A DNA stretch of 41,136 nucleotides from Pseudomonadota bacterium. GTDB taxonomy: Bacteria > Pseudomonadota > Alphaproteobacteria > Micavibrionales > UBA1664. The notes under the pieces were generated by a model that ran no database searches, was not told the DNA's origin, and saw only the letters and a list, made by a program, of their open reading frames with translations. Location: contig RFNZ01000001.1 of assembly GCA_009926935.1 (NCBI GenBank), forward strand, positions 256,556-297,691, read 5' to 3'. Each line of letters opens with the position of its first letter. The stretch's first letter is position 1. Made by a program: the position numbers and the translations under genes. This document shows positions 16,184 through 24,992 of the stretch, in pieces.

Positions 16184-18327
16184 CCGCCTCCCTGTTTGTA
16201 ACGAACGGCCCCGATGATCAGCGGCGTTTAACGCTTTCGGTCGAGGGTGTGCACTGCCCCGCCTGTATCCAGAAAATTGAATCAGGACTCGCAGGACTTC
16301 CCGGTGTAACCGAGGCACGGCTCAACTATACAACCAAACGCCTTGCACTCATCTGGAAAGGCGAGGCAAGCACTGCCGATGTATTCATTCAAAAACTGGA
16401 AAGCATGGGATACAAAGCGCGCCCGTTTGAGCCGACACACGCTGAAGCCACGGATTCCGAACAGGCAAAATTTTTGCGGCTGTGCCTTGGTATATCCGGA
16501 TTTGCGAGCGGCAATATCATGCTTCTGTCTTTCGCCCTTTGGCTTACGGATACACAGCAGATGGGGCTTATCACCCGCGAGTTTTTTCATCTGATTTCAG
16601 CGCTGATTGCGGTGCCGACCGTCGCTTTTGCAGGGAGGCCTTTTTTCAGATCCGCATTTGCCGCGCTATCAAAAGGCCGCACGAACATGGATGTGCCCAT
16701 ATCCCTTGGTATTCTTTTGGCAACGGGCATGAGTCTTTTTGAGATGTTCCGTGGTGCGGAACATGTTTTTTTTGATTCCGCGGTCATGCTTATTTTTTTT
16801 CTGCTCATCGGCAGATATCTTGATTTTCTGGCGCTCGCCAATGCACGACGCGCAGCATCCGACCTGATTTCGATGATGGCCGGCAGCGCCACCATCCTTG
16901 AAGACGGTAAAACACGATCCATTCTCATCCGAGATCTGCGCGAAGGCATGACCGTGCTGCTTGGCACCGGCGAGCGAATCCCCGCTGATGCATACGTAAT
17001 TGAAGGTGTGTCTGATATCGATACCAGCCCCGTTACGGGCGAAAGCATGCCCTGCAAAGTTTCCGAGGGCGGTGCGCTCTACTCCGGCACTATCAATATG
17101 TCGGCCCCTTTGAAAATTAAAGTTGCACGTGCGGCCGAGGATTCGCTTCTGGCTGATGTCATCCGCATGATGGAAAAGGCAACGCAAGGCCAAGCCAGTT
17201 ACGTGCGTATCGCGGACCGTGCCGCGAGGCTCTATACACCTGTCGTTCATGTGCTTGCGGCAGCAACCTTTTTAGGCTGGATTTTGGTTGGTATGCCCTG
17301 GCAAGGCGCACTGATGATTGCTGTTACAGTCCTTATCATCACATGCCCTTGTGCTCTTGGGCTTGCCTTGCCTGTTGTCCAGATGCTGGCGGTTGGCCGC
17401 CTTATGAAGCGCGGGGTCATGATCAAATCCGGCGATGCACTTGAGCGCCTTGCGCGTATTGATACCGTCATGCTTGATAAAACAGGTACGCTCACGCTCG
17501 GGCAGCCTAGTCTTGTCGGCATGCCGGAGAGCACAAAAATCAAGATTGCCGCATCACTTGCGATACACAGCAAGCACCCGCTTTCGGTAGCACTTACGCG
17601 TGTATATACAGGCGACCTCCATGATTTGCGTGTGACAGAAGTACCGGGCTGCGGGCTAGAGGCCATGTTTAATGGCAAGCGCGTACGCCTCGGCAGCCGT
17701 GACTGGTGCGGAGATAGGCACGCAAGCCATAATGTATCCGCGCTCGAACTCTGGCTTAATATCGAAGGTGATGAGCCTGCGCGGTTCTCTTTTACCGATC
17801 CGTTGCGCACAGATGCCAAAAATGTGATCGCGGTATTGAGAGCACGCGGTTTAAAAATCCTGCTTGCATCGGGAGACCGCAAGGAAGCCGTAAAAGCTAC
17901 GGCCGAAGCACTTTCCATACCCGAGTGGCAAGCAGGGCTTAAGCCAGCCGACAAATTTTCCCTGATGCAGGAACTGCGTGCCAAAGGGCATAGAGTGCTC
18001 ATGGTTGGAGACGGTCTTAACGATGCGCCGGTTCTTGCAGGGGCTAACGTATCCGCCTCGCCTTCATCGGGCCTTGATATTGCACGCAATACCGCCGATA
18101 TCGTCTATACAGGCGCTTTGTTTGAGCCAATACTGCGTACCTACGATATTGCGGTTTACTCGCAGCGCCTTGTTGTACAGAATTTTGTTCTGGCCATACT
18201 TTACAATGTGTTTGCCGTACCGCTTGCCATGGCAGGATACGTGACGCCCCTTGTTGCTGCCATTGCCATGTCATCATCATCCATTATTGTCATTGCCAAC
18301 GCTTTTCGACTGAGAGCAAAGATATGA
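16180..18327 (+). CDS. ccoI: Copper-transporting P1B-type ATPase CcoI (FixI)
   Basis: A copper ATPase of 715 residues that exports copper for cbb3 oxidase assembly. It has an N-terminal heavy-metal-associated domain with CPAC at residues 26-29, transmembrane helices, an A-domain TGES loop (VTGESMPC), the metal-transport CPC motif (ITCPCALGL), the phosphorylation DKTGT, the HP loop in SKHPLS and the GDGLNDAP hinge. The start is ATG 16180, overlapping ccoH by ATGA; an upstream in-frame ATG at 16111 is inside ccoH. It is the seventh gene of the operon. Confidence 0.97.
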   Translation: MTASLFVTNGPDDQRRLTLSVEGVHCPACIQKIESGLAGLPGVTEARLNYTTKRLALIWKGEASTADVFIQKLESMGYKARPFEPTHAEATDSEQAKFLRLCLGISGFASGNIMLLSFALWLTDTQQMGLITREFFHLISALIAVPTVAFAGRPFFRSAFAALSKGRTNMDVPISLGILLATGMSLFEMFRGAEHVFFDSAVMLIFFLLIGRYLDFLALANARRAASDLISMMAGSATILEDGKTRSILIRDLREGMTVLLGTGERIPADAYVIEGVSDIDTSPVTGESMPCKVSEGGALYSGTINMSAPLKIKVARAAEDSLLADVIRMMEKATQGQASYVRIADRAARLYTPVVHVLAAATFLGWILVGMPWQGALMIAVTVLIITCPCALGLALPVVQMLAVGRLMKRGVMIKSGDALERLARIDTVMLDKTGTLTLGQPSLVGMPESTKIKIAASLAIHSKHPLSVALTRVYTGDLHDLRVTEVPGCGLEAMFNGKRVRLGSRDWCGDRHASHNVSALELWLNIEGDEPARFSFTDPLRTDAKNVIAVLRARGLKILLASGDRKEAVKATAEALSIPEWQAGLKPADKFSLMQELRAKGHRVLMVGDGLNDAPVLAGANVSASPSSGLDIARNTADIVYTGALFEPILRTYDIAVYSQRLVVQNFVLAILYNVFAVPLAMAGYVTPLVAAIAMSSSSIIVIANAFRLRAKI

Positions 18328-18479
18328 GTGTCCTTTTATACATGATCCCTCTTGCGCTGCTGATGGGGCTTATCTGGCTTGGTGTTTTTATATGGTCGCT
18401 CAAATCGGGGCAGTATGATGACCTTGAGGGTGCGGCCAACCGCATCCTGATTGATGACGAAAATCAGCCCAAAAATTGA
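18324..18479 (+). CDS. ccoS: cbb3-type oxidase assembly protein CcoS
   Basis: A 51-residue protein with an N-terminal hydrophobic helix (about residues 4-24) followed by the family signature SGQYDDLEGAANRILIDDE, typical of CcoS, which is needed to insert redox cofactors in the oxidase. ATG 18324 overlaps the ccoI stop by ATGA. It is the last gene of the operon; its stop codon overlaps the start of an FNR-type box for the next gene. Confidence 0.93.
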   Translation: MSVLLYMIPLALLMGLIWLGVFIWSLKSGQYDDLEGAANRILIDDENQPKN

Positions 18480-18516
18480 CGTTAATCAAAGCCCGTTTTG
18501 CGGAGCACTTTATCAT
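18476..18516 (+). promoter_or_regulatory. FNR-type box and -10 element upstream of ompW
   Basis: TTGAC-GTTA-ATCAA (18476-18489) matches the FNR consensus in 9 of 10 positions and has the same arms as the box before ccoN. A TATCAT at 18511-18516 is placed so that transcription would begin near 18523, with the box centred at about -41. That is the class II FNR promoter geometry. The downstream gene starts at 18571. Function is inferred. Confidence 0.75.
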
Positions 18517-18570
18517 TGCGGCGGTTAGAAAAAGAACCCGCGATTCGTCGCATTATCAGGAAGTGCCCTC

Positions 18571-19212
18571 ATGAAAAAAATTCTTCTCAGTTCGGCATGT
18601 CTCGCCCTCATGGGTGTGGCTGCTATTGAACCCGCTTCAGCTCAGGATGCTGCCGGTTTTCAGGCAGGCGACTGGCTGATCCGTGGCCGCATCATTGATG
18701 TTATCCCGCAGGAAGACAGCTCGACATCCGTTGCGGGCGGTGAAGTTGCCGTTGGCAACCGTGTCGCCCCTGAACTTGATTTCAGTTACTTTTTTACGCC
18801 CAATCTGGCTGCAGAACTCATCCTTGCCACCACAAGGCACGAGCTAGACGGCAAGGGCACGCTGACCGGTACGCCCATCGGCGATGCCTGGATCGTGCCG
18901 CCTACCCTTACGTTGCAGTACCACTTTATGCCTGAGCAGGCTTTCAAGCCTTACGTTGGTGCTGGCGTTAACTACAGCTGGTTCTGGAACGAGAAACCTG
19001 CTGCAGGTTTTAACAAGCTCGAGATGACAGGTGGCTTTGGATATGCACTACAAGCCGGTTTCGACTACAACATTGCCGATAACTGGTATTTCAACGCCGA
19101 TATCAAAAAGATCTGGCTGAACGTCGATGCCTCGCTGAACAGCGGCGGTGTTACAGCGGATGTCGATCTCGATCCCGTCGTGGTTGGCGTTGGGCTTGGT
19201 TACAAGTTTTAA
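18571..19212 (+). CDS. ompW: OmpW family outer-membrane protein
   Basis: A 213-residue exported protein with a signal peptide (residues 1-24, cleaved after ASA), then eight amphipathic strands ending with a C-terminal aromatic residue (GLGYKF), as in outer-membrane barrels. Motifs GDWLIRGRIIDVIP and VGAGVNYSWFW are typical of the OmpW family of small hydrophobic-ligand porins. The upstream FNR-type box suggests expression under low oxygen, consistent with OmpW regulation in enterics. A terminator follows within 25 bases. Confidence 0.93.
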   Translation: MKKILLSSACLALMGVAAIEPASAQDAAGFQAGDWLIRGRIIDVIPQEDSSTSVAGGEVAVGNRVAPELDFSYFFTPNLAAELILATTRHELDGKGTLTGTPIGDAWIVPPTLTLQYHFMPEQAFKPYVGAGVNYSWFWNEKPAAGFNKLEMTGGFGYALQAGFDYNIADNWYFNADIKKIWLNVDASLNSGGVTADVDLDPVVVGVGLGYKF

Positions 19213-19234
19213 GATATTCCTGTACTGAAACTGG

Positions 19235-19262
19235 CCCCCGTACATACTACGGGGGTTTTTTT
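19235..19262 (+). terminator. Intrinsic terminator after ompW
   Basis: An 8-bp perfect stem with arms at 19235-19242 and 19248-19255 and a 5-base loop is followed by seven T. It ends ompW transcription. The T-tract overlaps the end of the convergent hemN, so it may act in one direction only. Confidence 0.9.
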
Positions 19263-20625
19263 ATATGGCCGTTACGTGACGTTGAATATTTTCTGAGGGC
19301 GGGGCCAAATAGGTGTCAAATGCGGCGCAAGCGAGCCGCACCATAAACCGATTATCAACTTCCACTCTTTTTCCGTTACGGATATGGACAAGACCTGTGC
19401 CCTCCAGATCCTTCAGTTTGTGAAGTGCCGTACTGATATCCTGAAGAAATTTTCCGTGGCGGCGGCAGGCGGCATCAAGATCGACACTGCTGTCACACAT
19501 GAGGCGCTCTATGATGTCGGCTACAAGAAGGTCAGCCTCCGTGAGCAAACAGGATTTTTCGACCGGCAGGATCCCTTTTTCAATCCGGTCCCGATATTGC
19601 GGCACATGCACGGTATTCTGCACATAGCCATTGGGAAGCCTGCTCACGGCGGAGGCACCTATGCCTATCAGCGCTTCTGCCGTATCCGCGGTATAGCCTT
19701 GAAAATTGCGCAGTAACGTTCCGGCTTTTTGTGCTTTTACCAGCGCGTCTTCAGGCTTTGCAAAATGATCTATGCCGACCGGCACATAGCCTGCCTTTTC
19801 AAATATTGCTGCCGCGATTTCAAAAAGATCATAGCGTGCCGAGGTATCCGGCAATGCATCTTCAGGAATTAGGCGCATGTGTTTTTTCATCCAAGGTACG
19901 TGCGCGTAGCCAAAAAGCGCGATCCTGTTTGGTGCCAGAGAAACCGTTTGCTCTGCCAGGCGTTTCATGGTTTGCGGCGTCTGGTAGGGAAGCCCGTACA
20001 TGAGATCGATATTGATAGCTTTCATGCCGTATGTGCGGGCAAGCTCGATACTCTTGTAAACGGCATTGAAGAGCTGCAGCCTGTTGACAGCCGACATGAC
20101 CTTTTCATCAAAATCCTGTACGCCGAAACTGACTCTCGTTACACCGCTGCGGGCGTAGGTCACGGCTTGCGCCTCGCTAAAATGCCTTGGGTCGATTTCG
20201 ATTGCTGTTTCTATCGATACCGCGAGCTTGAAGTTTTTTTGAATGGTCAGCATCAAGTCTTCAAACAGAGGAAGCGGTATGATGGTGGGCGAGCCGCCAC
20301 CGAAATGGATGTGCGTTACCTCAAGCCCGGATGGCATGGATGCCGCGAGAAGTTCTATTTCCTTTTGCAGTAGGGCCACGTAATCGGCCACGGGCGCCTC
20401 GCGCTGGGTGATTTTTGTATGGCAACCACAGAACCAGCAGAGTGACGCGCAAAACGGCACATGAATGTAGAGCGATAGCCTGCTGCCCGCCTTGATCGAG
20501 CCAAGCCATGTTTTATACGCCTGCGGCTCGAATCCCTCCCGAAAATGGGGGGCCGTGGGGTAGCTGGTATAGCGCGGCACCATTCTGTCGGCTGAGAGGA
20601 CGGTCTGTTTTACAGATTTTTCCAT
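19261..20625 (-). CDS. hemN: Oxygen-independent coproporphyrinogen III oxidase
   Basis: This radical SAM enzyme of 454 residues oxidises coproporphyrinogen III to protoporphyrinogen IX without oxygen in heme synthesis. The cluster motif is C59-ASL-C63-WF-C66-GC, preceded by YIHVPFC. GGGSPT follows and the HemN C-terminal domain ends the protein. ATG 20625 is a clear start. It lies beside the cbb3 operon, which needs heme at low oxygen. The gene is preceded by a small membrane protein and is convergent with ompW. No canonical FNR box is immediately upstream. Confidence 0.96.
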   Translation of the reverse strand: MEKSVKQTVLSADRMVPRYTSYPTAPHFREGFEPQAYKTWLGSIKAGSRLSLYIHVPFCASLCWFCGCHTKITQREAPVADYVALLQKEIELLAASMPSGLEVTHIHFGGGSPTIIPLPLFEDLMLTIQKNFKLAVSIETAIEIDPRHFSEAQAVTYARSGVTRVSFGVQDFDEKVMSAVNRLQLFNAVYKSIELARTYGMKAINIDLMYGLPYQTPQTMKRLAEQTVSLAPNRIALFGYAHVPWMKKHMRLIPEDALPDTSARYDLFEIAAAIFEKAGYVPVGIDHFAKPEDALVKAQKAGTLLRNFQGYTADTAEALIGIGASAVSRLPNGYVQNTVHVPQYRDRIEKGILPVEKSCLLTEADLLVADIIERLMCDSSVDLDAACRRHGKFLQDISTALHKLKDLEGTGLVHIRNGKRVEVDNRFMVRLACAAFDTYLAPPSENIQRHVTAI

Positions 20626-20668
20626 GTTGTGGATGATGTCCGGCTCCTTTCAGGTCACGTCGGGATTT

Positions 20669-20911
20669 TCAGGAACGAAGGGCGCTGCAAAACTGCACAA
20701 TGTACTCAAACGGGCTTAGGCCCAGAGCACGCGCGTTTGCAAATGATTGATGCGAATACCCTTGCGGCATAATGCCAATGCCTATTGCCGCATCCAGTGC
20801 CACCAGACCCCATAATACGAAGCACGCCAGATGGGGCGTGGCCGCGCCCACAGCTACGGCCAAGCCATAAGTCACATAGTTTTTGAAGCGTACGGAGCCC
20901 TGCATGCGCAC
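20669..20911 (-). CDS. Small hypothetical membrane protein
   Basis: An 80-residue reading frame with a hydrophobic stretch at about residues 12-50 that could span the membrane once or twice. The start is GTG 20911 or ATG 20905 (two residues later). It is 43 bases upstream of hemN and could be its first operon partner. No family is recognised. An imperfect FNR-like palindrome, TTGACGAATGTCAG (20940-20953), lies about 30 bases upstream; the following -10 position is poor, so regulation is uncertain. Confidence 0.5.
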   Translation of the reverse strand: MRMQGSVRFKNYVTYGLAVAVGAATPHLACFVLWGLVALDAAIGIGIMPQGYSHQSFANARALGLSPFEYIVQFCSALRS

Positions 20912-21051
20912 ATTCTGGAACTTAGGCAGGCGCCGCGCCTTGACGAATGTCAGAAATCCTCAAAAACCCTGATTAGGGCTGCGCATTAAACCCTTTTTAA
21001 GCCCTACAGCACTATAATTCCGTAAATTCATGCCCGGATAAGGAGTGCGCC

Positions 21052-21711
21052 ATGAGTAAAGGCCCGTTTGGAGATAGATCTAAGGATGTGTCGGATAGAA
21101 TACTTGCAGGCATCCGTGCGCCAGCAAGCGAACCTTTGATCGATAATTACGTGAACAACCGCTCCGCGGAAGTCATGGCTGTCATGACAAAAATGGTAGC
21201 GGATGGCGAAGCTATGGCCGTTGCCTCTTTTATAGCTGCCGATGCCGAGAGGTTTGAGACATTAACCGAGAATGGCCACCTAAAAGCGCTGGCTCAGCTT
21301 GTTGAGCGCATGGATAGCACGCAACAGTTTCAAGTTCTTTCCGCATCGGAGTCGCATCTGTACGGCATACCAAATGCGACTGTGCTGCAAAATTTTGTTG
21401 GCAGTGATGACCCTGAAGTGACCGGCATATTTGCTGGCATGCTGCGCGGCTTTAATACCGACCAACGTGCCGATGTTCTTGCTGTTCCGGGTGCGGTGTG
21501 GTGGACGCTCAGCCTTGACCGCACAGGAATGACCGAGTTGCTGTATGATGTCGTATCTTCCCTCTCGCAGTCACAACGCCAGAAGGTTTATGGATCTTGC
21601 GAGAAGGTCGCCATGGCCATTGATATGAGCGCCGCCAAGGAACTTGCCGATCTTTTCAAAGGCTGCACCCCGCCCCTGAAATCCGCAGCTGGGCAACAGT
21701 TGAAAGCCTAG
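21052..21711 (+). CDS. Hypothetical helical protein
   Basis: A protein of 219 residues, predicted mostly helical, cytoplasmic, with no recognised family. It has a good AAGGAG ribosome-binding site seven bases upstream of the ATG. The middle includes repeated short acidic/hydrophobic segments such as EVMAVMTKMVADGEAMAVA and AADAERFETLTENG, which might be HEAT/magnesium-transporter-like helical repeats (similar in look to MgtE N-terminal segments), but I do not assign this. Its codon use resembles the surrounding genome rather than the AT-rich island that begins just after it. Confidence 0.72.
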   Translation: MSKGPFGDRSKDVSDRILAGIRAPASEPLIDNYVNNRSAEVMAVMTKMVADGEAMAVASFIAADAERFETLTENGHLKALAQLVERMDSTQQFQVLSASESHLYGIPNATVLQNFVGSDDPEVTGIFAGMLRGFNTDQRADVLAVPGAVWWTLSLDRTGMTELLYDVVSSLSQSQRQKVYGSCEKVAMAIDMSAAKELADLFKGCTPPLKSAAGQQLKA

Positions 21712-21816
21712 TAACAACATCTGGCTAAAATCAAATACGCGCACATATACGCACGAAATAGCTGGCTTTAATAAAAAGCTTTGGATTGCTGTGAACAAAT
21801 TAGATCATGAATGAAG

Positions 21817-22911
21817 TTATGTACCAGTTCTAACAAGGATGATGTCAGCTGTTGTTTGATATTGTAATCCTTCCCACTCAAAGGATACTGATCGTCCTGC
21901 ATTATCTCCTGCATCGCCTAGGTATTTCCTTACCTTATCGACAATCAGGGGCCTGTTTCTCTTTAACTGCCACGATTGAAAGTAATTGTCCTGATTTACT
22001 AAAACAAGAAATAGCCGGTTTGAAGCATCGAACCTTCTTTCTCCCTGATTCTCGTATAGCCATCTAATTAGCCGCTCAGGGTTATCACTTATGCCGTTTA
22101 CAAGCTCGTTTCTTATCGCCTTCATTTCATTTATGGCTCTTATACAGTCAGAATCAGGATGATCCGCAACAATCCGCCAAAGATGTTCGAGGAGATCTGA
22201 ATCTGATAAGGTTGCATCTATTGCTATACCTACTCGACGAGCCGCCTGCTTCAAAAGAGTAAGCTCAGGTCGCAAGTCACGAGAACGTCTCTCATCTTTT
22301 ACATACCCCTCTGGAAGATAGGTGACTTTAAGATCGAACGGAATGTCTCCGACAAAGAAATCGATCTTCTTAACTAATCCAACAGCAGGTAGGACCTTTT
22401 CATGCTCTTTAAAAACATCTTCAATAATTATCGACGTCCAGTGATTATACCATGAGCATCTGACGTAGCCCTTCATGCTTGCAAAAAGAGCCCCCTCTAT
22501 ATTTTCATTAAGAGAATCGTATGACTTTATCTTCTTAACGTAATTATCCACGATGGTCTTTTCTAAGGAATTCTGATGCAAGCCTCCCCAGTAAAATTCA
22601 TTCATCTTGTAGAGTTCACCAATAAGCATTGACTCAGCCTCACGCCTCAAACTTCTTTCTTCTTGAAAAGACGTTCTGATAGAGGCCTTAATTTGGTCAA
22701 TAGTGACGTTAGATTGGTAGAGATACGCGAATAAATCCCTTGACCCGATGTTATCTATATTTAGGCCAGCCCGCTCGGCTAAAGCGCGCATGTGATCACC
22801 TCGAGAGAGAGAGCGAAGGAGCAAAAATCGCATCCCTAAAGAAGTTTTTGTTAGTGATTCTATCTCGTCATTTCGATACATATTTGTTGCTTGGGCAAAC
22901 GTAAGTGTCAT
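21817..22911 (-). CDS. Putative type II restriction endonuclease (PD-(D/E)xK)
   Basis: A protein of 364 residues. A PD-(D/E)xK-like nuclease core is visible: E164, D184 in KKIDFF, and D193-L-K195 in PFDLKVTYLP. ATG 22911 overlaps the stop of the methyltransferase gene by four bases, so endonuclease and methylase are translationally coupled, with the methylase made first, the safe order for a restriction system. The DNA is AT-rich compared with its neighbours, which suggests acquisition. The endonuclease function is inferred from the motif and the gene pair, and the recognition site is unknown. Confidence 0.75.
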   Translation of the reverse strand: MTLTFAQATNMYRNDEIESLTKTSLGMRFLLLRSLSRGDHMRALAERAGLNIDNIGSRDLFAYLYQSNVTIDQIKASIRTSFQEERSLRREAESMLIGELYKMNEFYWGGLHQNSLEKTIVDNYVKKIKSYDSLNENIEGALFASMKGYVRCSWYNHWTSIIIEDVFKEHEKVLPAVGLVKKIDFFVGDIPFDLKVTYLPEGYVKDERRSRDLRPELTLLKQAARRVGIAIDATLSDSDLLEHLWRIVADHPDSDCIRAINEMKAIRNELVNGISDNPERLIRWLYENQGERRFDASNRLFLVLVNQDNYFQSWQLKRNRPLIVDKVRKYLGDAGDNAGRSVSFEWEGLQYQTTADIILVRTGT

Positions 22912-24434
22912 AAAACACCTTTCATCACAGAGGCTGCATCCATCCAATCTGGTACGGCCCGCAATCTGTGAAGTCGATCATGCACAATTTCTCCTTTAGA
23001 AAAAATCAGAACATAGTCGGACTTCATGCTTCCCTTGCGATTGTCCTGTACGACAGATCTAGCAGAATAATTCATTGGAAAAGATCCCACAAAACTAAAT
23101 GCCGCTGACCTACAAACGCTTCTAATAAACCCCCACTCTTCTTCTTTTCTGGAGTTAAAAAACAAAGCTATAGCGCCACCGATTTTTAACTTCTGCCAAG
23201 CTTTGCTGAAGAATGCCGTCATTTTATTATCATACTCATCGATGTCTTTATGTCGTCCTTTAGCATTTGACACAACAATCTCTGCTTCTAGATCGGGTTT
23301 TAAATTTAGAGTGGCGTTCCACAACTCGCTTAATTCAAGATAAGGGATACGATCCCCATGAGGCGGATCGGTGATTAGAAGCTCCAAAGACTCATCTTCT
23401 AGATTTTCAATGAGAGAAAATGCGTCTGAAAGCCTTATATCTGGCGAAAATGTTCCACCGTACTGTGCCTCTTCTGGCAAGCCTTTAGAAAGTTTATTTG
23501 CTTTAGATTCAAAGCAATTCCAGACATTGATTTCAAAATGCGTTTCTGGTCTCCAGTAGCCTATGACCCAGCTTCCTACTTCAATCTTATTTGAAGTTTT
23601 TCCAGCACTCTTACCACGTGATGTTATGGCGAAAACCATGTTGGACATTTGCCCAATCGATGAAGTAAGTGTCAATTCCAGTGCATCACGAACAGATTCT
23701 GGAGAACGAGAAATAGCCTCTTTTAAAGTCTTTATGTTGCTCATTGCCCTGCCTGTAAATAAATCTCTCCATTCCAAAGTTGATTTTGTGTTGATGCGGC
23801 TGTTATCAAACATGATAAGAGGGCGTGTTCCAATATCCTCATGGCCTTGATAAGCATCATACAGTTCTTGATCCAGATGGTTAGGAAGACGCTCTATTCT
23901 TTTACGTTTTCCAATGGGTCGCTCCCAGATTTGATTCATTTTTCCGTTGACCCACAGTACATGGCTAACAACTGTTTGATCATTTGCACCATAAGAACGC
24001 TCTATATTAGTTTGTACCTCACGTGCTATCCTCTCTATTTCCTTGAGGAACACGCTGCGACTACATGGAAATGCGACAAACCTAGCTAATTTGACGGAAA
24101 ATGGATTCAGATCACCGCCGATAAATTTTCTTCTAAGATTTGATGCCTCCCTCGCTATAGCGCCACCTCCAATAAACGGATCACAAACAACCCCATTTTC
24201 ATTTGTAAGAACGTTTATCAAAAATCTCAGAGGCTCTGCTGGTTTTTTACCCCAATACTTATGAAATCCATACAAACCCTCATAGGAGCTTGGATTAAGC
24301 ATCCCATCTAATTCAACGTGATCATTAATAATCTTTTTACTCTGTGCATTTTTTACTGCTATAGATGTTGTTGTAATATTGGTACTCTCCTCTTCTAGAT
24401 GGTCATTATTCGATATTTTTCTCTTAGTATTCAT
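22908..24434 (-). CDS. DNA methyltransferase of a restriction-modification system
   Basis: A protein of 508 residues with N-terminal HKYWGKKPAEPLRFL (residues 58-72), S-adenosylmethionine-binding motif DPFIGGGA (from residue 85) and a catalytic motif TDPPHGDRIPY in the second half, giving the order FxGxG before DPP(Y/H). These are the marks of an amino-methyltransferase that modifies adenine or cytosine N4. ATG 24434 is chosen because AAGGA lies six bases upstream; the longer reading frame from 24491 adds an unrelated basic segment. The last residue overlaps the endonuclease start. AT-rich compared with surrounding genes. The specificity cannot be read from the sequence. Confidence 0.85.
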   Translation of the reverse strand: MNTKRKISNNDHLEEESTNITTTSIAVKNAQSKKIINDHVELDGMLNPSSYEGLYGFHKYWGKKPAEPLRFLINVLTNENGVVCDPFIGGGAIAREASNLRRKFIGGDLNPFSVKLARFVAFPCSRSVFLKEIERIAREVQTNIERSYGANDQTVVSHVLWVNGKMNQIWERPIGKRKRIERLPNHLDQELYDAYQGHEDIGTRPLIMFDNSRINTKSTLEWRDLFTGRAMSNIKTLKEAISRSPESVRDALELTLTSSIGQMSNMVFAITSRGKSAGKTSNKIEVGSWVIGYWRPETHFEINVWNCFESKANKLSKGLPEEAQYGGTFSPDIRLSDAFSLIENLEDESLELLITDPPHGDRIPYLELSELWNATLNLKPDLEAEIVVSNAKGRHKDIDEYDNKMTAFFSKAWQKLKIGGAIALFFNSRKEEEWGFIRSVCRSAAFSFVGSFPMNYSARSVVQDNRKGSMKSDYVLIFSKGEIVHDRLHRLRAVPDWMDAASVMKGVL

Positions 24435-24513
24435 GGTTTTCCTTGCTCTTTGTAAAGCCATCTTGAGCGAAACCTTAGCAGCCTTAAGCAATTTTTTACA
24501 TGAAGTTTTTTTA

Positions 24514-24950
24514 TTATCCGGGTTTGCGGGGTTCCTCCAAAATCGCCTGTATTGTGACTTTGATATCGTTTTCCTCAGGGCTACAAAGATTTTTGATTAC
24601 ATCCCCTTGCCTGTAGGGGGCTATGTGACCGTAGCTTGTGAAGGTGGTCAGGACATTTCGTGGCCGAGGTTCTGACTCAAAGCTTTCATTTGCTCTGGGA
24701 CTTTGCATAGTTCCTACCGCATATAGGTCAGGATGTGCCTAAAGAAATGGGGGAGGTTAAAGTAGGGCACCTCTTCAAAGACCCCCCTGAAAATCTGGCG
24801 CATGGGAGCGACGTTGTTCCAGCACTGCGGCTCCAGTCCGTGCAGAGTGAGTGACCTGTTTTCATCATAATCTACACTAGACTTTGGAAGATGGGATAGT
24901 TCATGCCTCTGCAACTGAACAACAGTTGAGAGCCCAGTAGCTACAGGCTG
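24514..24950 (-). pseudogene. Decayed tyrosine recombinase (phage-type integrase), C-terminal part
   Basis: Reading the minus strand gives the end of a tyrosine recombinase. Pieces appear in order: GLEPQCWNNVAPMRQIFRG, PYFNLPHFFRHILTYM, then KVPEQMKALSQNLGHE, then NVLTTFTSYGHIAPYRQGD. These match the integrase box II: HxxR, the LGH histidine and the catalytic tyrosine in TSYG. Two lesions break it. A TAG stop interrupts the frame after HILTYMR (about 24712). A single-base shift follows LGHE (about 24655). The reading frame begins without a start near 24950, so the N-terminal half is absent. It lies between the restriction-modification pair and the tRNA, and marks an old integration event. Confidence 0.82.
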
Positions 24951-24957
24951 AAAATCA

Positions 24958-24980
24958 AAAAGACCTCCATCGGAGGTCTT
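24958..24980 (-). terminator. Intrinsic terminator of tRNA gene
   Basis: A 9-bp hairpin (arms 24960-24968 and 24972-24980, 3-base loop) sits 12 bases after the CCA end of the tRNA on the minus strand and is followed by a T-rich stretch. It ends the tRNA transcript. Confidence 0.85.
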
Positions 24981-24992
24981 TGGATAACGGGA

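Noticed and set aside
17247..18089. Minus-strand ORF of 280 residues inside ccoI
   Set aside because: It is rich in Ser/Arg and antisense to the conserved ATPase motifs, which is typical of shadow frames.
21712..21816. Possible att repeat at the left end of the R-M island
   Set aside because: No stretch matching the tRNA 3' end was found here, so the left boundary is not defined.
24379..24675. Plus-strand ORF of 98 residues across the methylase start and integrase remnant
   Set aside because: It runs opposite to recognisable recombinase and methylase sequence and has no ribosome-binding site or motif, so it is a shadow.
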